The notes under the pieces were generated by a model, which was given only the letters and a program-made list of their open reading frames with translations, did not search any database and had not been told where the DNA came from. Below are positions 38,729-48,422 of a DNA stretch of 64,000 nucleotides, piece by piece. The stretch is from the NCBI RefSeq assembly GCF_001894885.1, contig NZ_BCXB01000003.1, positions 1 to 64,000 on the forward strand. The letters run 5' to 3'. The DNA comes from Rhodococcus marinonascens NBRC 14363. Lineage in GTDB: Bacteria > Actinomycetota > Actinomycetes > Mycobacteriales > Mycobacteriaceae. The stretch's first letter is position 1. Each line of letters opens with the position of its first letter. The translations under genes were made by a program, and so were the position numbers.

Positions 38729-40438
38729 ATGACAGTGGCCACTGAGCTCCTGATGGACGGTCGAGTTCTCGAGTCGTGGGCGCGGACAGCTGTCGCGGGA
38801 CTCGAAGCGCGCTGCGAGGAGATCAACAGCCTCAACGTGTTTCCGATTCCGGACGCCGACACGGGCACCAATCTGTTGTTCACGATGCGCGAGGCGCTGG
38901 CCGCGATCGACCAGTATGCGGGTCACGACCGCGGCACTCGGGAAGTTCGGCAGGTGGCGGTGGCGCTGGCGCGGGGCGCGGTCGTCGGCGCGCGCGGGAA
39001 TTCCGGCGCGATCCTGTCCCAGGTCCTGCGTGGAGTCGCCGACGCGGCCGTCACCGGTGCGGTTGACACCCGGACCGTCCGCACCGGGTTGCTGATGGCC
39101 ATCAACCTGGTGACCGATGCAATGAGCTGTGTGGTGGAGGGGACCATTGTCACTGTGCTGCGCTGCGCGGCGGTCGCGGTTGCGGAGTTCCCGGACGACG
39201 CCCCGATCGCGGATACGGCTCGCGCTGCGGCCGACGCTGCGGCCGCAGCGCTTGCCCGGACACCGTCGCAACTCGATGCGCTGGGCGCCGCCGGGGTCGT
39301 GGACGCCGGCGGCCTCGGTCTCGTGGTGATCCTCGACGCTTTCGTCACAGCCGTGACCGGTTCGCCGCCGGATCGTGCCCCGATCGCCCTGCACGTTCCG
39401 CGGCGGACACCGCCCGTACATGGAGGGGAACTCGTCGGCGTCGTCCGGCAGCGGCCTGCAGCTTGGGACGTGAGCATGCATCAGCCGAACGGAGCCCACT
39501 CCGACCAGGACTTCGAGGTGATGTACCTGGTGACCGATTCCGACGAGTCTCGACTATCGGTACTGCGTTCCAGCCTCGACGAGTTGGGCGATTCCGTCGT
39601 GATCGTCGGTGACGGCGACGGGGGCTGGTCGGTGCACGTGCACTGCATGAATGCCGGGGCCGCCGTGGAGGCCGGTCTCGCGGCGGGCGGCATCCACGGA
39701 ATCAGGATCAGTAGCTTCCTGGTGGACGCTCGGGATCAGAGACTGCGCGCTTCGCGGGTCAGCATTCTGCCGGATCAAGTGAAGCGTGGAATCGTCGCAG
39801 TCGTGGCCGGCGACGGAGCCGCAGAACTGTTCGCGAGTGAGGGCGCCACCGTTCTGCGATGTGACGACGCCCCCGTGACCCGCGCCCAGTTGCTCGGCGT
39901 CATCAGACAGATGGGGCGAAGGGAGGTTCTCGTCCTCCCCAACGGCGCGCTGTCGGCGCAGGAACTCGTCGCTGTCAGTGCCGCTGCGAGGGACGCTGAG
40001 CACGAGGTTCTTTTGCTGGCAACATCCACGATGGTCCAGGGACTTGCGTCCCTGGCCGTGCACGATCCCGACCGCGAAGCGGCAGACGATGCGTTCGCGA
40101 TGTCGGAGGCGGCCGCTGCCACCAGGTGGGGATCCCTGCGGATCGCTCACGAGCGCGCGCTCACGTACGTGGGTACCTGTGAACCGGGAGACGGCATCGG
40201 ACTCATGGGCCATGAGGTGATCGTGATCGAACCGGACGTTGGAGCGGCCGGACGAAGACTCGCCGACCTGGTCCTCGGTACAGGCGGAGATCTGGTGACT
40301 CTCCTGATGGGTGCGGAGGCGCCGGCGGGGTTCGACACCGACCTGACCGATCACATCTCGCGGCGGCACCCCGGCGTCGAAGTGATGATCTACCAGGGCG
40401 GACAGCCTGGAGACCTGTTGCAACTCGGGGTGGAATGA
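38729..40438 (+). CDS. DAK2/FakA-like protein (YloV family)
   Basis: 569 residues. The N-terminal DhaL (DAK2) domain (about 1-205) has the Mg-nucleotide motif FPIPDADTGTNL and ARGNSGAILSQVL. The rest (about 260-569) is the conserved C-terminal FakA domain. In Firmicutes FakA phosphorylates fatty acids bound to FakB (DegV) proteins; that role is inferred here, and no degV gene is in the window. The start may instead be GTG 38735, six bases after GGAGAGG. A -10 box TATTCT (38689-38694) lies upstream. The stop overlaps the recG ATG at 40435, so the two may be coupled. Confidence 0.88.
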   Translation: MTVATELLMDGRVLESWARTAVAGLEARCEEINSLNVFPIPDADTGTNLLFTMREALAAIDQYAGHDRGTREVRQVAVALARGAVVGARGNSGAILSQVLRGVADAAVTGAVDTRTVRTGLLMAINLVTDAMSCVVEGTIVTVLRCAAVAVAEFPDDAPIADTARAAADAAAAALARTPSQLDALGAAGVVDAGGLGLVVILDAFVTAVTGSPPDRAPIALHVPRRTPPVHGGELVGVVRQRPAAWDVSMHQPNGAHSDQDFEVMYLVTDSDESRLSVLRSSLDELGDSVVIVGDGDGGWSVHVHCMNAGAAVEAGLAAGGIHGIRISSFLVDARDQRLRASRVSILPDQVKRGIVAVVAGDGAAELFASEGATVLRCDDAPVTRAQLLGVIRQMGRREVLVLPNGALSAQELVAVSAAARDAEHEVLLLATSTMVQGLASLAVHDPDREAADDAFAMSEAAAATRWGSLRIAHERALTYVGTCEPGDGIGLMGHEVIVIEPDVGAAGRRLADLVLGTGGDLVTLLMGAEAPAGFDTDLTDHISRRHPGVEVMIYQGGQPGDLLQLGVE

Positions 40439-40446
40439 GGGATTCG

Positions 40447-42705
40447 ATGGCCATACTCACGGACCGGCTCGACCATCTGCTGGGGCGCAAGACTGCCGAC
40501 GCGCTCGAGGCGGCGTTCGGCATCCGCACCGCCGAGGATCTGCTGCGGCACTACCCGCACCGGTACGCCTCACAGGGTCGCGAGCTGGCGGAGAAGGACC
40601 CGCCGGAGGGTGAGCACATCACGATCGTCGCCCGCGTAGCGTCCGCGGCAGTCGTGAAGATGAAGAACCGGCCGGGCAGCATGCTCAAAGTCGTTCTCTC
40701 GACCGACACTCAGAACGTCGACGTCACATTTTTCACTCCGCACAAGGTCAAGCACGCGATCAAGCCCGGTGTGCGCGCGATGTTCTCGGGGACGGTCAAG
40801 TACTTCCGGGGCAAGTGGAGTCTCACCCATCCCAGCTACCTGATCCTCCCCGCGCCGAGCGCGGGCAGCGAGGACCCCGTAGTGAACGTCGGTCGGATTC
40901 AAGGAGCCGGTGATCTCGCGGGCATCGCCCGGGCTTCGCAGGAAGGCGGTGACGGAGTCGACATGTCCGTCTTCGACCGCGCCCTGATCCCTCTGTATCC
41001 CGCCACTCGCGAGGTCGAAAGTTGGACGATCATGAGGTGCGTCCGCCAGGTTCTGGACCAACTCGGCCACGTCGACGACCCACTGCCTGAGAACATCCGT
41101 CGCGAACGGGCACTGATCGGTCTCGACGAAGCACTCCGGTCGGTCCATCTGCCCGACACTCGCGACGACGTCGAGAGCGCCCGAGACCGTCTGCGGTTCG
41201 ACGAGGCGACGGCGCTGCAACTGGTGCTCGCTTGCCGCCGCCGCGACAACGCCGAGCGAGTTGCGCCGCAATGCCCGCCGGTGCCGGGTGGAATCGCGGA
41301 CGTCTTCGAAAGCATGCTCCCGTTCCAGTTGACCGACGGCCAGCGCGCCGTCGCCGGCGAGATCTCCGCAGATCTCGCCCAGCCGCATCCGATGAGCAGG
41401 CTTCTGCAGGGTGAGGTGGGTTCGGGCAAGACGATCGTGGCCCTGCGAGCCATGCTCCAGGTGGTCGACGCGGGTTATCAGTGCGTGCTGCTCGCTCCGA
41501 CCGAGGTGCTTGCGACGCAGCACGCACGGTCGCTGCGGGCGATGCTCGGCCCGCTCGCGACCGCGGGCGAACTCGGCGCGCACGAGAAGGCGACGCGGGT
41601 GGCCCTGCTGACGGGGTCGATGCCGGTCGCCGCGAAGCGGACGGCCCTGAACGAGGCGATCACCGGAGATGCCGGCATCGTCATCGGTACGCACGCGCTC
41701 ATCCAGGACAACGTCGAATTCTTCAACCTCGGGATGGTGGTCGTCGACGAACAGCACCGCTTCGGTGTCGAGCAGCGCGACCGGTTGCGGTCAAGGGCGC
41801 GGGAGGGTCTGAGCCCGCATCTGCTTGTGATGACAGCGACGCCGATTCCCCGCACCATCGCGATGACCGTGCTCGGCGACCTCGAGGTGTCGACCCTGCG
41901 CCAGCTGCCCGACGGTCGCTCACCGATCAAGAGCAGTGTGGTGCCTGCGTCCCAGAAACCGCAATGGGTGAGGCGTGCGTGGGATCGGATTCGGGAGGAC
42001 GTGGCCGAGGGGAGGCAGGCCTTCGTCGTGTGCTCACGCATCGGTGACGGCGATAACGGGGACGGTCAGGGCGCCTTCGACGAGAAACAGCCCGAGACGA
42101 AGTCTGCCGTCGAGGTGTTCGAGGAACTGAGCGGCAGCATCATGCCCGACCTTCGCGTCGGACTGCTGCACGGCAGGCTTCCTGCGGACGAGAAGGATGC
42201 GGTGATGCGCGACTTCACGGCGGGAGACGTCGACGTCCTCGTGTGCACCACCGTCGTGGAGGTCGGTGTCGATGTGCCGAACGCGACGATCATGGTGATC
42301 GTCGACGCGGATCGCTTCGGCGTGAGTCAACTGCACCAGTTGCGCGGCCGCGTCGGCCGCGGCAAGCACCAGGGACTGTGCATTCTGGTCACCGAGATGA
42401 ATCCGGGCAGCCCTGCCCACGAAAGACTGTCGAATGTGGCCTCGACCAACGACGGCTTCGAACTCGCGCTACTCGACCTGGCCACCCGGCGAGAGGGTGA
42501 CATCCTCGGGGCGGCGCAGTCGGGCACGACGTCCACGCTGCGGCTTTTGTCGCTTCTCGGTCACGAGGACGTCATCGCTTCGGCATCCGAGTTCGCTCGC
42601 TGCGTGATTGCGGACGATCCGTCTCTCGAGAACCACCCGGGACTTTCGGCCCTGATGACGTCGGCTCTGGACGCCGACCGCATCGAGTACCTGGAGAAGA
42701 CGTGA
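40447..42705 (+). CDS. recG: ATP-dependent DNA helicase RecG
   Basis: Remodels stalled replication forks and recombination intermediates. About 752 residues. An N-terminal wedge/OB domain (about 1-260) is followed by helicase motifs: Walker A LLQGEVGSGKTIVAL, the DEQHRFG box, VMTATPIPRTIAMT, and the C-terminal QLRGRVGRGKHQG. ATG 40447 has GAGGG five bases upstream and is preferred; an in-frame ATG at 40435 overlaps the previous stop and is possible. The gene ends just before a tandem repeat. Confidence 0.96.
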   Translation: MAILTDRLDHLLGRKTADALEAAFGIRTAEDLLRHYPHRYASQGRELAEKDPPEGEHITIVARVASAAVVKMKNRPGSMLKVVLSTDTQNVDVTFFTPHKVKHAIKPGVRAMFSGTVKYFRGKWSLTHPSYLILPAPSAGSEDPVVNVGRIQGAGDLAGIARASQEGGDGVDMSVFDRALIPLYPATREVESWTIMRCVRQVLDQLGHVDDPLPENIRRERALIGLDEALRSVHLPDTRDDVESARDRLRFDEATALQLVLACRRRDNAERVAPQCPPVPGGIADVFESMLPFQLTDGQRAVAGEISADLAQPHPMSRLLQGEVGSGKTIVALRAMLQVVDAGYQCVLLAPTEVLATQHARSLRAMLGPLATAGELGAHEKATRVALLTGSMPVAAKRTALNEAITGDAGIVIGTHALIQDNVEFFNLGMVVVDEQHRFGVEQRDRLRSRAREGLSPHLLVMTATPIPRTIAMTVLGDLEVSTLRQLPDGRSPIKSSVVPASQKPQWVRRAWDRIREDVAEGRQAFVVCSRIGDGDNGDGQGAFDEKQPETKSAVEVFEELSGSIMPDLRVGLLHGRLPADEKDAVMRDFTAGDVDVLVCTTVVEVGVDVPNATIMVIVDADRFGVSQLHQLRGRVGRGKHQGLCILVTEMNPGSPAHERLSNVASTNDGFELALLDLATRREGDILGAAQSGTTSTLRLLSLLGHEDVIASASEFARCVIADDPSLENHPGLSALMTSALDADRIEYLEKT

Positions 42706-42720
42706 CGGTCGCGGATCCGA

Positions 42721-42778
42721 ATGGAATTCGGCCATGTCGGCCAAATGGAATTCGGCCATGTCGGCCAAATGGAATTCG
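42721..42778 (+). repeat. 24-bp tandem repeat, two and a half copies
   Basis: Two identical 24-base units beginning ATGGAATTCGGCCATG (42721-42744, 42745-42768) and the first ten bases of a third (42769-42778). Each unit contains GAATTC and a GGCC-five-GGCC inverted repeat. It lies between recG and the pyc promoter. Confidence 0.9.
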
Positions 42779-42861
42779 CACATTTCATTGACTGCTTCGT
42801 GACGGTTGCGGAAGTTCTTGAATCGTGGGATTCCATTTTTCCGTGGCCCTTTGAGACGGGG

Positions 42862-42867
42862 TAGTTT
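42862..42867 (+). promoter_or_regulatory. -10 box for pyc
   Basis: TAGTTT ends six bases before the ATG at 42874; the predicted transcript starts at the ATG. No ribosome binding site is present. Confidence 0.5.
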
Positions 42868-42873
42868 GCTTCA

Positions 42874-45800
42874 ATGTTCTCCAAAGTTCTGGTCGCCAAC
42901 CGTGGCGAAATTGCGATCCGCGCTTTCCGAGCCGCGTATGAACTGGGCGCTGGCACGGTCGCGGTGTTTCCGTACGAGGATCGGAACTCGGTCCACCGAC
43001 TGAAGGCCGACGAGAGCTATCAGATTGGGGAGGAGGGGCACCCGGTTCGGGCTTATCTCTCCATCGACGAGATCGTTTCCGCGGCGCAGCAGTCCGGTGC
43101 CGACGCTATTTACCCCGGTTACGGCTTCCTCTCGGAAAACCCGGACCTGTCCGCGGCGTGTGCCGCGGCCGGCATCACCTTCGTGGGCCCGTCCCCCGAG
43201 GTGCTCGAGCTCACAGGCAACAAGGCGCGCGCGATTGCTGCTGCGAAAGCTGCCGGTCTTCCGGTACTGGCGTCGTCGCAGCCGTCCGCCGATGTGGGCG
43301 AATTGCTCGCGTCGGCCGAGGACATGGAGTTCCCGCTCTTCGTCAAGGCCGTCGCCGGCGGTGGTGGTCGGGGCATGCGCCGCGTCGCTGAGCGGGCTCA
43401 ACTCGAGGAATCCATCCAGGCTGCTGCCCGCGAGGCGGAGTCGGCGTTCGGTGATCCGACGGTGTTCCTCGAGCAGGCCGTCGTCGATCCGCGTCACATC
43501 GAGGTACAGATCCTGGCAGACGGCCAGGGCAACGTCATCCACCTGTTCGAACGTGACTGCTCCCTGCAGCGCCGACACCAGAAGGTCATCGAACTCGCGC
43601 CGGCGCCGAACCTTCCGGAAGAGTTGCGAGCCAGGATCTGCGCCGATGCGGTGGCGTTCGCGAAGAAGATCAAATACTCCTGCGCCGGCACGGTCGAGTT
43701 TCTGCTCGACGCGGGCGGGAACCACGTCTTCATCGAGATGAACCCGCGCATCCAGGTCGAGCACACCGTGACCGAAGAGGTCACTGATGTCGACCTGGTG
43801 CAGTCCCAGCTGCGAATCGCGTCGGGGGAAAGCCTCGAAGATCTCGGCCTGAGCCAGGAGAAGATCACCCTGCGCGGGGCGGCTCTGCAGTGCCGCATCA
43901 CCACTGAGGACGCGGCCAACGGGTTCCGTCCGGACACCGGTCGTATTACGGCGTACCGCTCCCCGGGTGGTGCCGGAATCCGCCTCGACGGGGGTGCCAC
44001 CCTGGGGGCCGAGGTAGGTGCGTACTTCGACTCGATGCTGGTCAAACTCACCTGCCGTGGCCACGACCTCGAGACGGCCATCGGGAGGGCGCGCCGCGCG
44101 GTCACCGAGTTCCGTATCCGCGGCGTGTCGACGAACATCCCGTTCCTGCAAGCGGTACTCGACGACCCGGACTTCCGGGCAGGCCGCGTCACCACCTCGT
44201 TCATCGAGGAACGTCCCCAGCTGCTCACGCTGCGCAGTTCCGCAGACCGTGGCACGAAGATCTTGAACTACCTCGCCGATGTCACGATCAACAAGCCCCA
44301 CGGTGAGCGGCCGTCCGCGGTGTACCCGCAGGACAAGCTGCCCCAGATCGACCTGTCCAACCCCCCGCCAGACGGCAGCCGTCAGAAACTCCTCGCTCTC
44401 GGACCGGAAGGATTTGCCGCGGCACTTCGTGGGCAGAAAGCCGTTGCGGTCACCGATACGACCTTCCGCGACGCCCACCAGTCGCTGCTCGCGACGCGGG
44501 TGCGTACCAGCGGACTGCTTGCGGTCGCCGGACACGTCGCGCGGATGACTCCCGAACTGCTCTCGATCGAGGCGTGGGGCGGTGCCACCTATGACGTCGC
44601 CCTGCGATTCCTACACGAGGACCCGTGGTACCGCTTGGACGCTCTGCGGGAGGCCGTGCCGAACATCTGCCTGCAGATGCTGCTGCGCGGACGCAACACC
44701 GTCGGGTACACGCCCTACCCGGAGAAGGTGACGCGGGCGTTCGTCGAGGAGGCCACGAACAGTGGTGTCGACATATTCCGCATCTTCGACGCCCTCAACA
44801 ACGTCGACCAGATGCGGCCGGCCATCGACGCCGTCCGCGAGACCGGCACCGCCCTGGCCGAGGTCGCGCTGTCCTACACCGGTGACCTGTCGAACCCGAA
44901 GGAAGACCTCTACACCCTCGACTACTACCTGCGCCTGGCAGAGGAGATCGTGGAGGCGGGTGCGCACATCATCGCGATCAAGGACATGGCCGGGCTGCTG
45001 CGAGCCCCGGCCGCGACCACCCTGGTGACCGCGCTTCGGCAAAACTTCGACCTGCCGGTGCACGTGCACACCCACGACACACCTGGCGGACAGTTGGCGA
45101 CGTACCTGGCTGCGTGGCAGGCCGGTGCGGACGCCGTCGACGGTGCCTCCGCTGCATTGGCCGGCACCACCAGCCAACCGGCTTTGTCGGCGATCGTGGC
45201 AGCGACCGCCCATTCTCCCCACGACACCGGGCTCGATCTGCAAGCGGTCTGCGACCTCGAGCCGTACTGGGAAGCGTTGCGCAAGGTCTACAAGCCGTTC
45301 GAGTCCGGGTTGCCCGCCCCAACCGGTCGCGTCTACACCCACGAAATTCCGGGCGGTCAGCTGTCGAACTTGCGCACCCAGGCCGTCGCTCTCGGACTGG
45401 GCGACCGTTTCGAGGACGTCGAGGCCAAGTACGCCGCCGCCGATCGCATGCTCGGCCGGTTGGTCAAGGTCACGCCGTCGTCGAAGGTGGTCGGCGACCT
45501 CGCCCTGCACCTCGTCGGATCCGGGGTGTCCGCCGAAGAGTTCGCCGAGGACCCGTCGACGTTCGACATCCCCGATTCGGTGGTCGGATTCCTGCGCGGC
45601 GAACTCGGCACCCCGCCCGGCGGCTGGCCGGAGCCGTTCCGCTCCAAGGCACTCGAAGGTCGAGGCGCCGCGAAGCCCGAGGTGCCGCTGTCGGGAACGG
45701 ACGACAGTGCACTGTCCGGAGCGTCGGCGGAACGTCGCGCGACGTTGAACCGGCTGCTGTTCCCCGGACCGACGAGGGAGTATCTCGGGCACAGGAACAA

Positions 45801-46278
45801 GTTCGGCGACACCTCGCAACTCTCCGCCAACCAGTTCTTCTATGGCCTGCGCCGCGGCGACGAGCACCGCGTTCGGCTGGCACCGGGCGTCGAGTTGATC
45901 ATCGGGCTCGAGGCCATCTCCGAAGCCGACGAGCGCGGATACCGCACTGTCATGTGCATTCTCAACGGACAGTTGCGTCCGGTGTCGGTGCGCGACCGGT
46001 CCGTGTCCAGTGAGGTACCCGCCGCTGAGAAGGCCGATAAGAACAACCCTGGCCACGTGCCGGCGCCATTCGCCGGCGTGGTGACGCTCGCCGTCGCCGA
46101 GGGCCAGAAAATCGATGCGGGTGACACTCTCGCCACGATCGAAGCCATGAAGATGGAAGCGGCGATTACGGCACCCCGTGGGGGTACCGTTTCCCGCCTG
46201 GCCATCGGGAACGTCGAGCAGGTCGAAGGCGGCGATCTCCTCGCCGTCGTATCCACCGGCGAATCAGCGGGCGAGTGA
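42874..46278 (+). CDS. pyc: pyruvate carboxylase
   Basis: Carboxylates pyruvate to oxaloacetate, refilling the TCA cycle. 1134 residues, single-chain form: biotin carboxylase (about 1-450, KAVAGGGGRGMRRV, ATP-grasp, FIEMNPRIQVEHTVTEE), carboxyltransferase (about 520-800, VTDTTFRDAHQSLLATRVR, metal site HTHDTPGGQLATY), the PC tetramerisation region, and the biotinyl domain at the end with biotin Lys in IEAMKMEAAI. It overlaps rsmD by four bases (GTGA), beginning the pyc-rsmD-coaD operon. Confidence 0.97.
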   Translation: MFSKVLVANRGEIAIRAFRAAYELGAGTVAVFPYEDRNSVHRLKADESYQIGEEGHPVRAYLSIDEIVSAAQQSGADAIYPGYGFLSENPDLSAACAAAGITFVGPSPEVLELTGNKARAIAAAKAAGLPVLASSQPSADVGELLASAEDMEFPLFVKAVAGGGGRGMRRVAERAQLEESIQAAAREAESAFGDPTVFLEQAVVDPRHIEVQILADGQGNVIHLFERDCSLQRRHQKVIELAPAPNLPEELRARICADAVAFAKKIKYSCAGTVEFLLDAGGNHVFIEMNPRIQVEHTVTEEVTDVDLVQSQLRIASGESLEDLGLSQEKITLRGAALQCRITTEDAANGFRPDTGRITAYRSPGGAGIRLDGGATLGAEVGAYFDSMLVKLTCRGHDLETAIGRARRAVTEFRIRGVSTNIPFLQAVLDDPDFRAGRVTTSFIEERPQLLTLRSSADRGTKILNYLADVTINKPHGERPSAVYPQDKLPQIDLSNPPPDGSRQKLLALGPEGFAAALRGQKAVAVTDTTFRDAHQSLLATRVRTSGLLAVAGHVARMTPELLSIEAWGGATYDVALRFLHEDPWYRLDALREAVPNICLQMLLRGRNTVGYTPYPEKVTRAFVEEATNSGVDIFRIFDALNNVDQMRPAIDAVRETGTALAEVALSYTGDLSNPKEDLYTLDYYLRLAEEIVEAGAHIIAIKDMAGLLRAPAATTLVTALRQNFDLPVHVHTHDTPGGQLATYLAAWQAGADAVDGASAALAGTTSQPALSAIVAATAHSPHDTGLDLQAVCDLEPYWEALRKVYKPFESGLPAPTGRVYTHEIPGGQLSNLRTQAVALGLGDRFEDVEAKYAAADRMLGRLVKVTPSSKVVGDLALHLVGSGVSAEEFAEDPSTFDIPDSVVGFLRGELGTPPGGWPEPFRSKALEGRGAAKPEVPLSGTDDSALSGASAERRATLNRLLFPGPTREYLGHRNKFGDTSQLSANQFFYGLRRGDEHRVRLAPGVELIIGLEAISEADERGYRTVMCILNGQLRPVSVRDRSVSSEVPAAEKADKNNPGHVPAPFAGVVTLAVAEGQKIDAGDTLATIEAMKMEAAITAPRGGTVSRLAIGNVEQVEGGDLLAVVSTGESAGE

Positions 46279-46841
46279 CCCGGATCATTGCGGGACTGGC
46301 CGGCGGCCGGCGTCTGGCAGTCCCGCCGAGCGGGACCAGACCCACTTCGGACCGGGTTCGTGAGGCGTTGTTCAGTGCGCTCGGTAGCCGGATGGACCTC
46401 GACGGCGCTGCCGTACTCGATCTGTACGCGGGATCGGGTGCCCTGGGGCTCGAGGCGCTCTCACGCGGTGCCGACCGCGTCGTGCTCGTCGAGTCCGATT
46501 CCAAGGCCGCAGGCATCATCAGACACAACGTGACAACGGTCGGCCTGCCGGGTGCCCAGGTGCGGAGCGCCCCGGTCGCCGCAGTACTGGCCGCCGCCGC
46601 CGACCGTCCGTACGACTTGGTGATGGCGGATCCGCCGTACGAGGTAGGCGACGAAGCGGTGCAGATGGTGCTCGAGCACCTGAGGGCGCACGGTTGGGTC
46701 GCGGACGGCTCGATTGTGGTGCTCGAGCGCTCGTCCCGGTCGCCGGAGACATCGTGGCCCGAGGGCTTTGCACCCGTCAAGGCCAAGAAGTACGGTGAGG
46801 CCCGGATCGAGCTGGCAACCTGCTACGGTCTCAACTCATGA
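46275..46841 (+). CDS. rsmD: 16S rRNA (guanine-N2)-methyltransferase RsmD
   Basis: 188 residues, SAM-dependent. The SAM motif is [15 protein letters not shown], and the catalytic DPPY motif is in [11 protein letters not shown]. RsmD methylates G966 (E. coli numbering) of 16S rRNA. The start GTG overlaps the pyc stop and its own stop overlaps the coaD start (ATGA). Confidence 0.94.
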   Translation: MTRIIAGLAGGRRLAVPPSGTRPTSDRVREALFSALGSRMDLDGAAVLDLYAGSGALGLEALSRGADRVVLVESDSKAAGIIRHNVTTVGLPGAQVRSAPVAAVLAAAADRPYDLVMADPPYEVGDEAVQMVLEHLRAHGWVADGSIVVLERSSRSPETSWPEGFAPVKAKKYGEARIELATCYGLNS

Positions 46842-47332
46842 CTGGTGCCGTCTGCCCCGGATCCTTCGACCCCGTGACCAACGGTCACCTCGACGTGATC
46901 GGCAGGGCTGCCGCACAGTTCGACGAGGTCGTCGTGACCGTCATGGTGAACCCGGGCAAGCGCGGCCTGTTCACCGTCGACGAACGCATCGAGATGCTCG
47001 AAGACTCGGTCAGCGAACTGCCGAACGTGCGGGTCTCCTCGTGGTACGGCCTGTTGGTGGATTACGCCAAGCAGCAGGGAATCACGGCGATCGTCAAGGG
47101 CCTGCGCGGTGCGAACGACTTCGACTACGAACTGCAGATGGCGCAGATGAACCAGAAGCTCAGTGGCGTCGACACACTCTTCATTCCCACCAACCCCGTC
47201 TACAGCTACCTGTCGAGTTCGCTCGTCAAGGAAGTGGCAACGTTCGGGGGAGATGTCTCGGACATGCTGCCCGGCAAGGTGCACTCGCGGCTTCTCGCCA
47301 GGATTGCCGAGCACGCTGCGGAAAGTAGCTGA
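46838..47332 (+). CDS. coaD: phosphopantetheine adenylyltransferase
   Basis: Penultimate step of coenzyme A synthesis. 164 residues. The nucleotidyltransferase motif is [14 protein letters not shown] (His17), with substrate residues in [19 protein letters not shown] and a [13 protein letters not shown] motif near the end. Last gene of the pyc-rsmD-coaD unit; a 29-bp repeat array follows its stop. Confidence 0.97.
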   Translation: MTGAVCPGSFDPVTNGHLDVIGRAAAQFDEVVVTVMVNPGKRGLFTVDERIEMLEDSVSELPNVRVSSWYGLLVDYAKQQGITAIVKGLRGANDFDYELQMAQMNQKLSGVDTLFIPTNPVYSYLSSSLVKEVATFGGDVSDMLPGKVHSRLLARIAEHAAESS

Positions 47333-47390
47333 TCGCCGACACACCGGCCGCCGCGACACACCCGCGGCGTCCGATCCGGCAGACTTGAAC

Positions 47391-47506
47391 GGGAGGCTGC
47401 GCCGACCCACCGAGGGTCGGGGAGGCTGCGCCGACCCACCGAGGGTCGGGGAGGCTGCGCCGACCCACCGAGGGTCGGGGAGGCTGCGCCGACCCACCGA
47501 GGGTCA
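47391..47506 (+). repeat. 29-bp tandem repeat, four copies, each able to form a hairpin
   Basis: Four copies, starting GGGAGGCTGCGCCGACC, at 47391-47419, 47420-47448, 47449-47477 and 47478-47506. Each contains CCGACCC-five bases-GGGTCGG (the last copy incomplete on the right), so the array folds into three or four 7-bp hairpins. The array stays open in several frames but none looks coding. Confidence 0.93.
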
Positions 47507-47525
47507 TGGATGATTGGGGTTGCGT

Positions 47526-48299
47526 GTGTACCGGGTATTCGAGGCGCTCGACGAACTTGTCGCAATTGTCGAAGAGGCACGCGGCGTACCGATGACCGCC
47601 GGCTGTGTGGTTCCACGCGGTGACGTTCTGGAACTGCTCGACGACGTGCGCGATGCGATCCCCGGTGAACTCGACGATGCCCAAGACGTCCTGGACCACA
47701 GGGACAAACTGGTGGGGGATGCGCGCTCCAATGCGGAGCAGACAGTCACCAGTGCGAACGCCGAGGCGAACTCCACGATCGAGAACGCCCGCGACGACGC
47801 GGACCGTATTCTCGCGGACGCGAAGGCCCAGGCCGATCGGATGGTCTCCGAAGCACGTGCACACGCCGGGCAGTTGGTGACCGAAGCCAGCGCGGAGGCG
47901 GAGTCCTCCATCTCGGAGGGGCAGCGCGAGTACGACTCGCTGACCGGCCGTGCCCGGTCGGAGGCCGATCGTATGATCGAGTCGGGTAAGACGTCCTACG
48001 AGCGGTCGGTAGCAGAGGGGGTCGCAGAGCAGGAACGACTCGTCTCCCAGACCGAGGTCGTCCAGACCGCGCATTCCGAATCGGCCCGGGTGATCGACTC
48101 GGCGCATGCCGAATCGGACCGTCTCCGCTCGGACTGCGACCTGTACGTCGACACCAAACTCGGGGAGTTCGAGGACTTCCTCAACGGCACCATCCGGTCA
48201 GTGGGACGGGGACGTCAGCAATTGCGGACGGGCTCGGGCATACCCGACTACGCCTCCGGCTACGGCGCGGACGATCACCGTGCCGAGCGTCGCCGCTGA
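47526..48299 (+). CDS. sepIVA: DivIVA-domain cell-division protein (SepIVA)
   Basis: 257 residues from the GTG at 47526, giving VYRVFEALDELVAIVEEA at the N-terminus, as in mycobacteria. The protein is almost all coiled coil (about 45-215, heptads rich in Ala, Glu, Asp), of the DivIVA superfamily. The mycobacterial orthologue (Rv2927c) is needed for septation. It is followed by yceD-rpmF-rnc after 123 bases, which hold a separate promoter. Confidence 0.88.
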   Translation: MYRVFEALDELVAIVEEARGVPMTAGCVVPRGDVLELLDDVRDAIPGELDDAQDVLDHRDKLVGDARSNAEQTVTSANAEANSTIENARDDADRILADAKAQADRMVSEARAHAGQLVTEASAEAESSISEGQREYDSLTGRARSEADRMIESGKTSYERSVAEGVAEQERLVSQTEVVQTAHSESARVIDSAHAESDRLRSDCDLYVDTKLGEFEDFLNGTIRSVGRGRQQLRTGSGIPDYASGYGADDHRAERRR

Positions 48300-48339
48300 G
48301 AGATCAGCCCGACGAGCATCCACCCCACCGGGCGCAGCT

Positions 48340-48376
48340 GATCCAATTTGGATCGGTCGCGCAGATTGCGTACCGT
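48340..48376 (+). promoter_or_regulatory. yceD-rpmF-rnc promoter with overlapping palindrome
   Basis: TTGGAT (48348-48353) and TACCGT (48371-48376) are 17 bases apart. The perfect 15-bp palindrome GATCCAATTTGGATC (48340-48354) covers the whole -35 box, so a bound protein would block the promoter. The predicted transcript has a leader of about 40 bases. Confidence 0.5.
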
Positions 48377-48422
48377 TGAGTGGTTGCCCCTTGTCGTTCC
48401 CTTTTCTCGAGAGTGAAGCCTG

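Noticed and set aside
47391-47506. CRISPR array
   Set aside because: The four 29-bp copies are directly adjacent with no spacers, and no cas genes are present.
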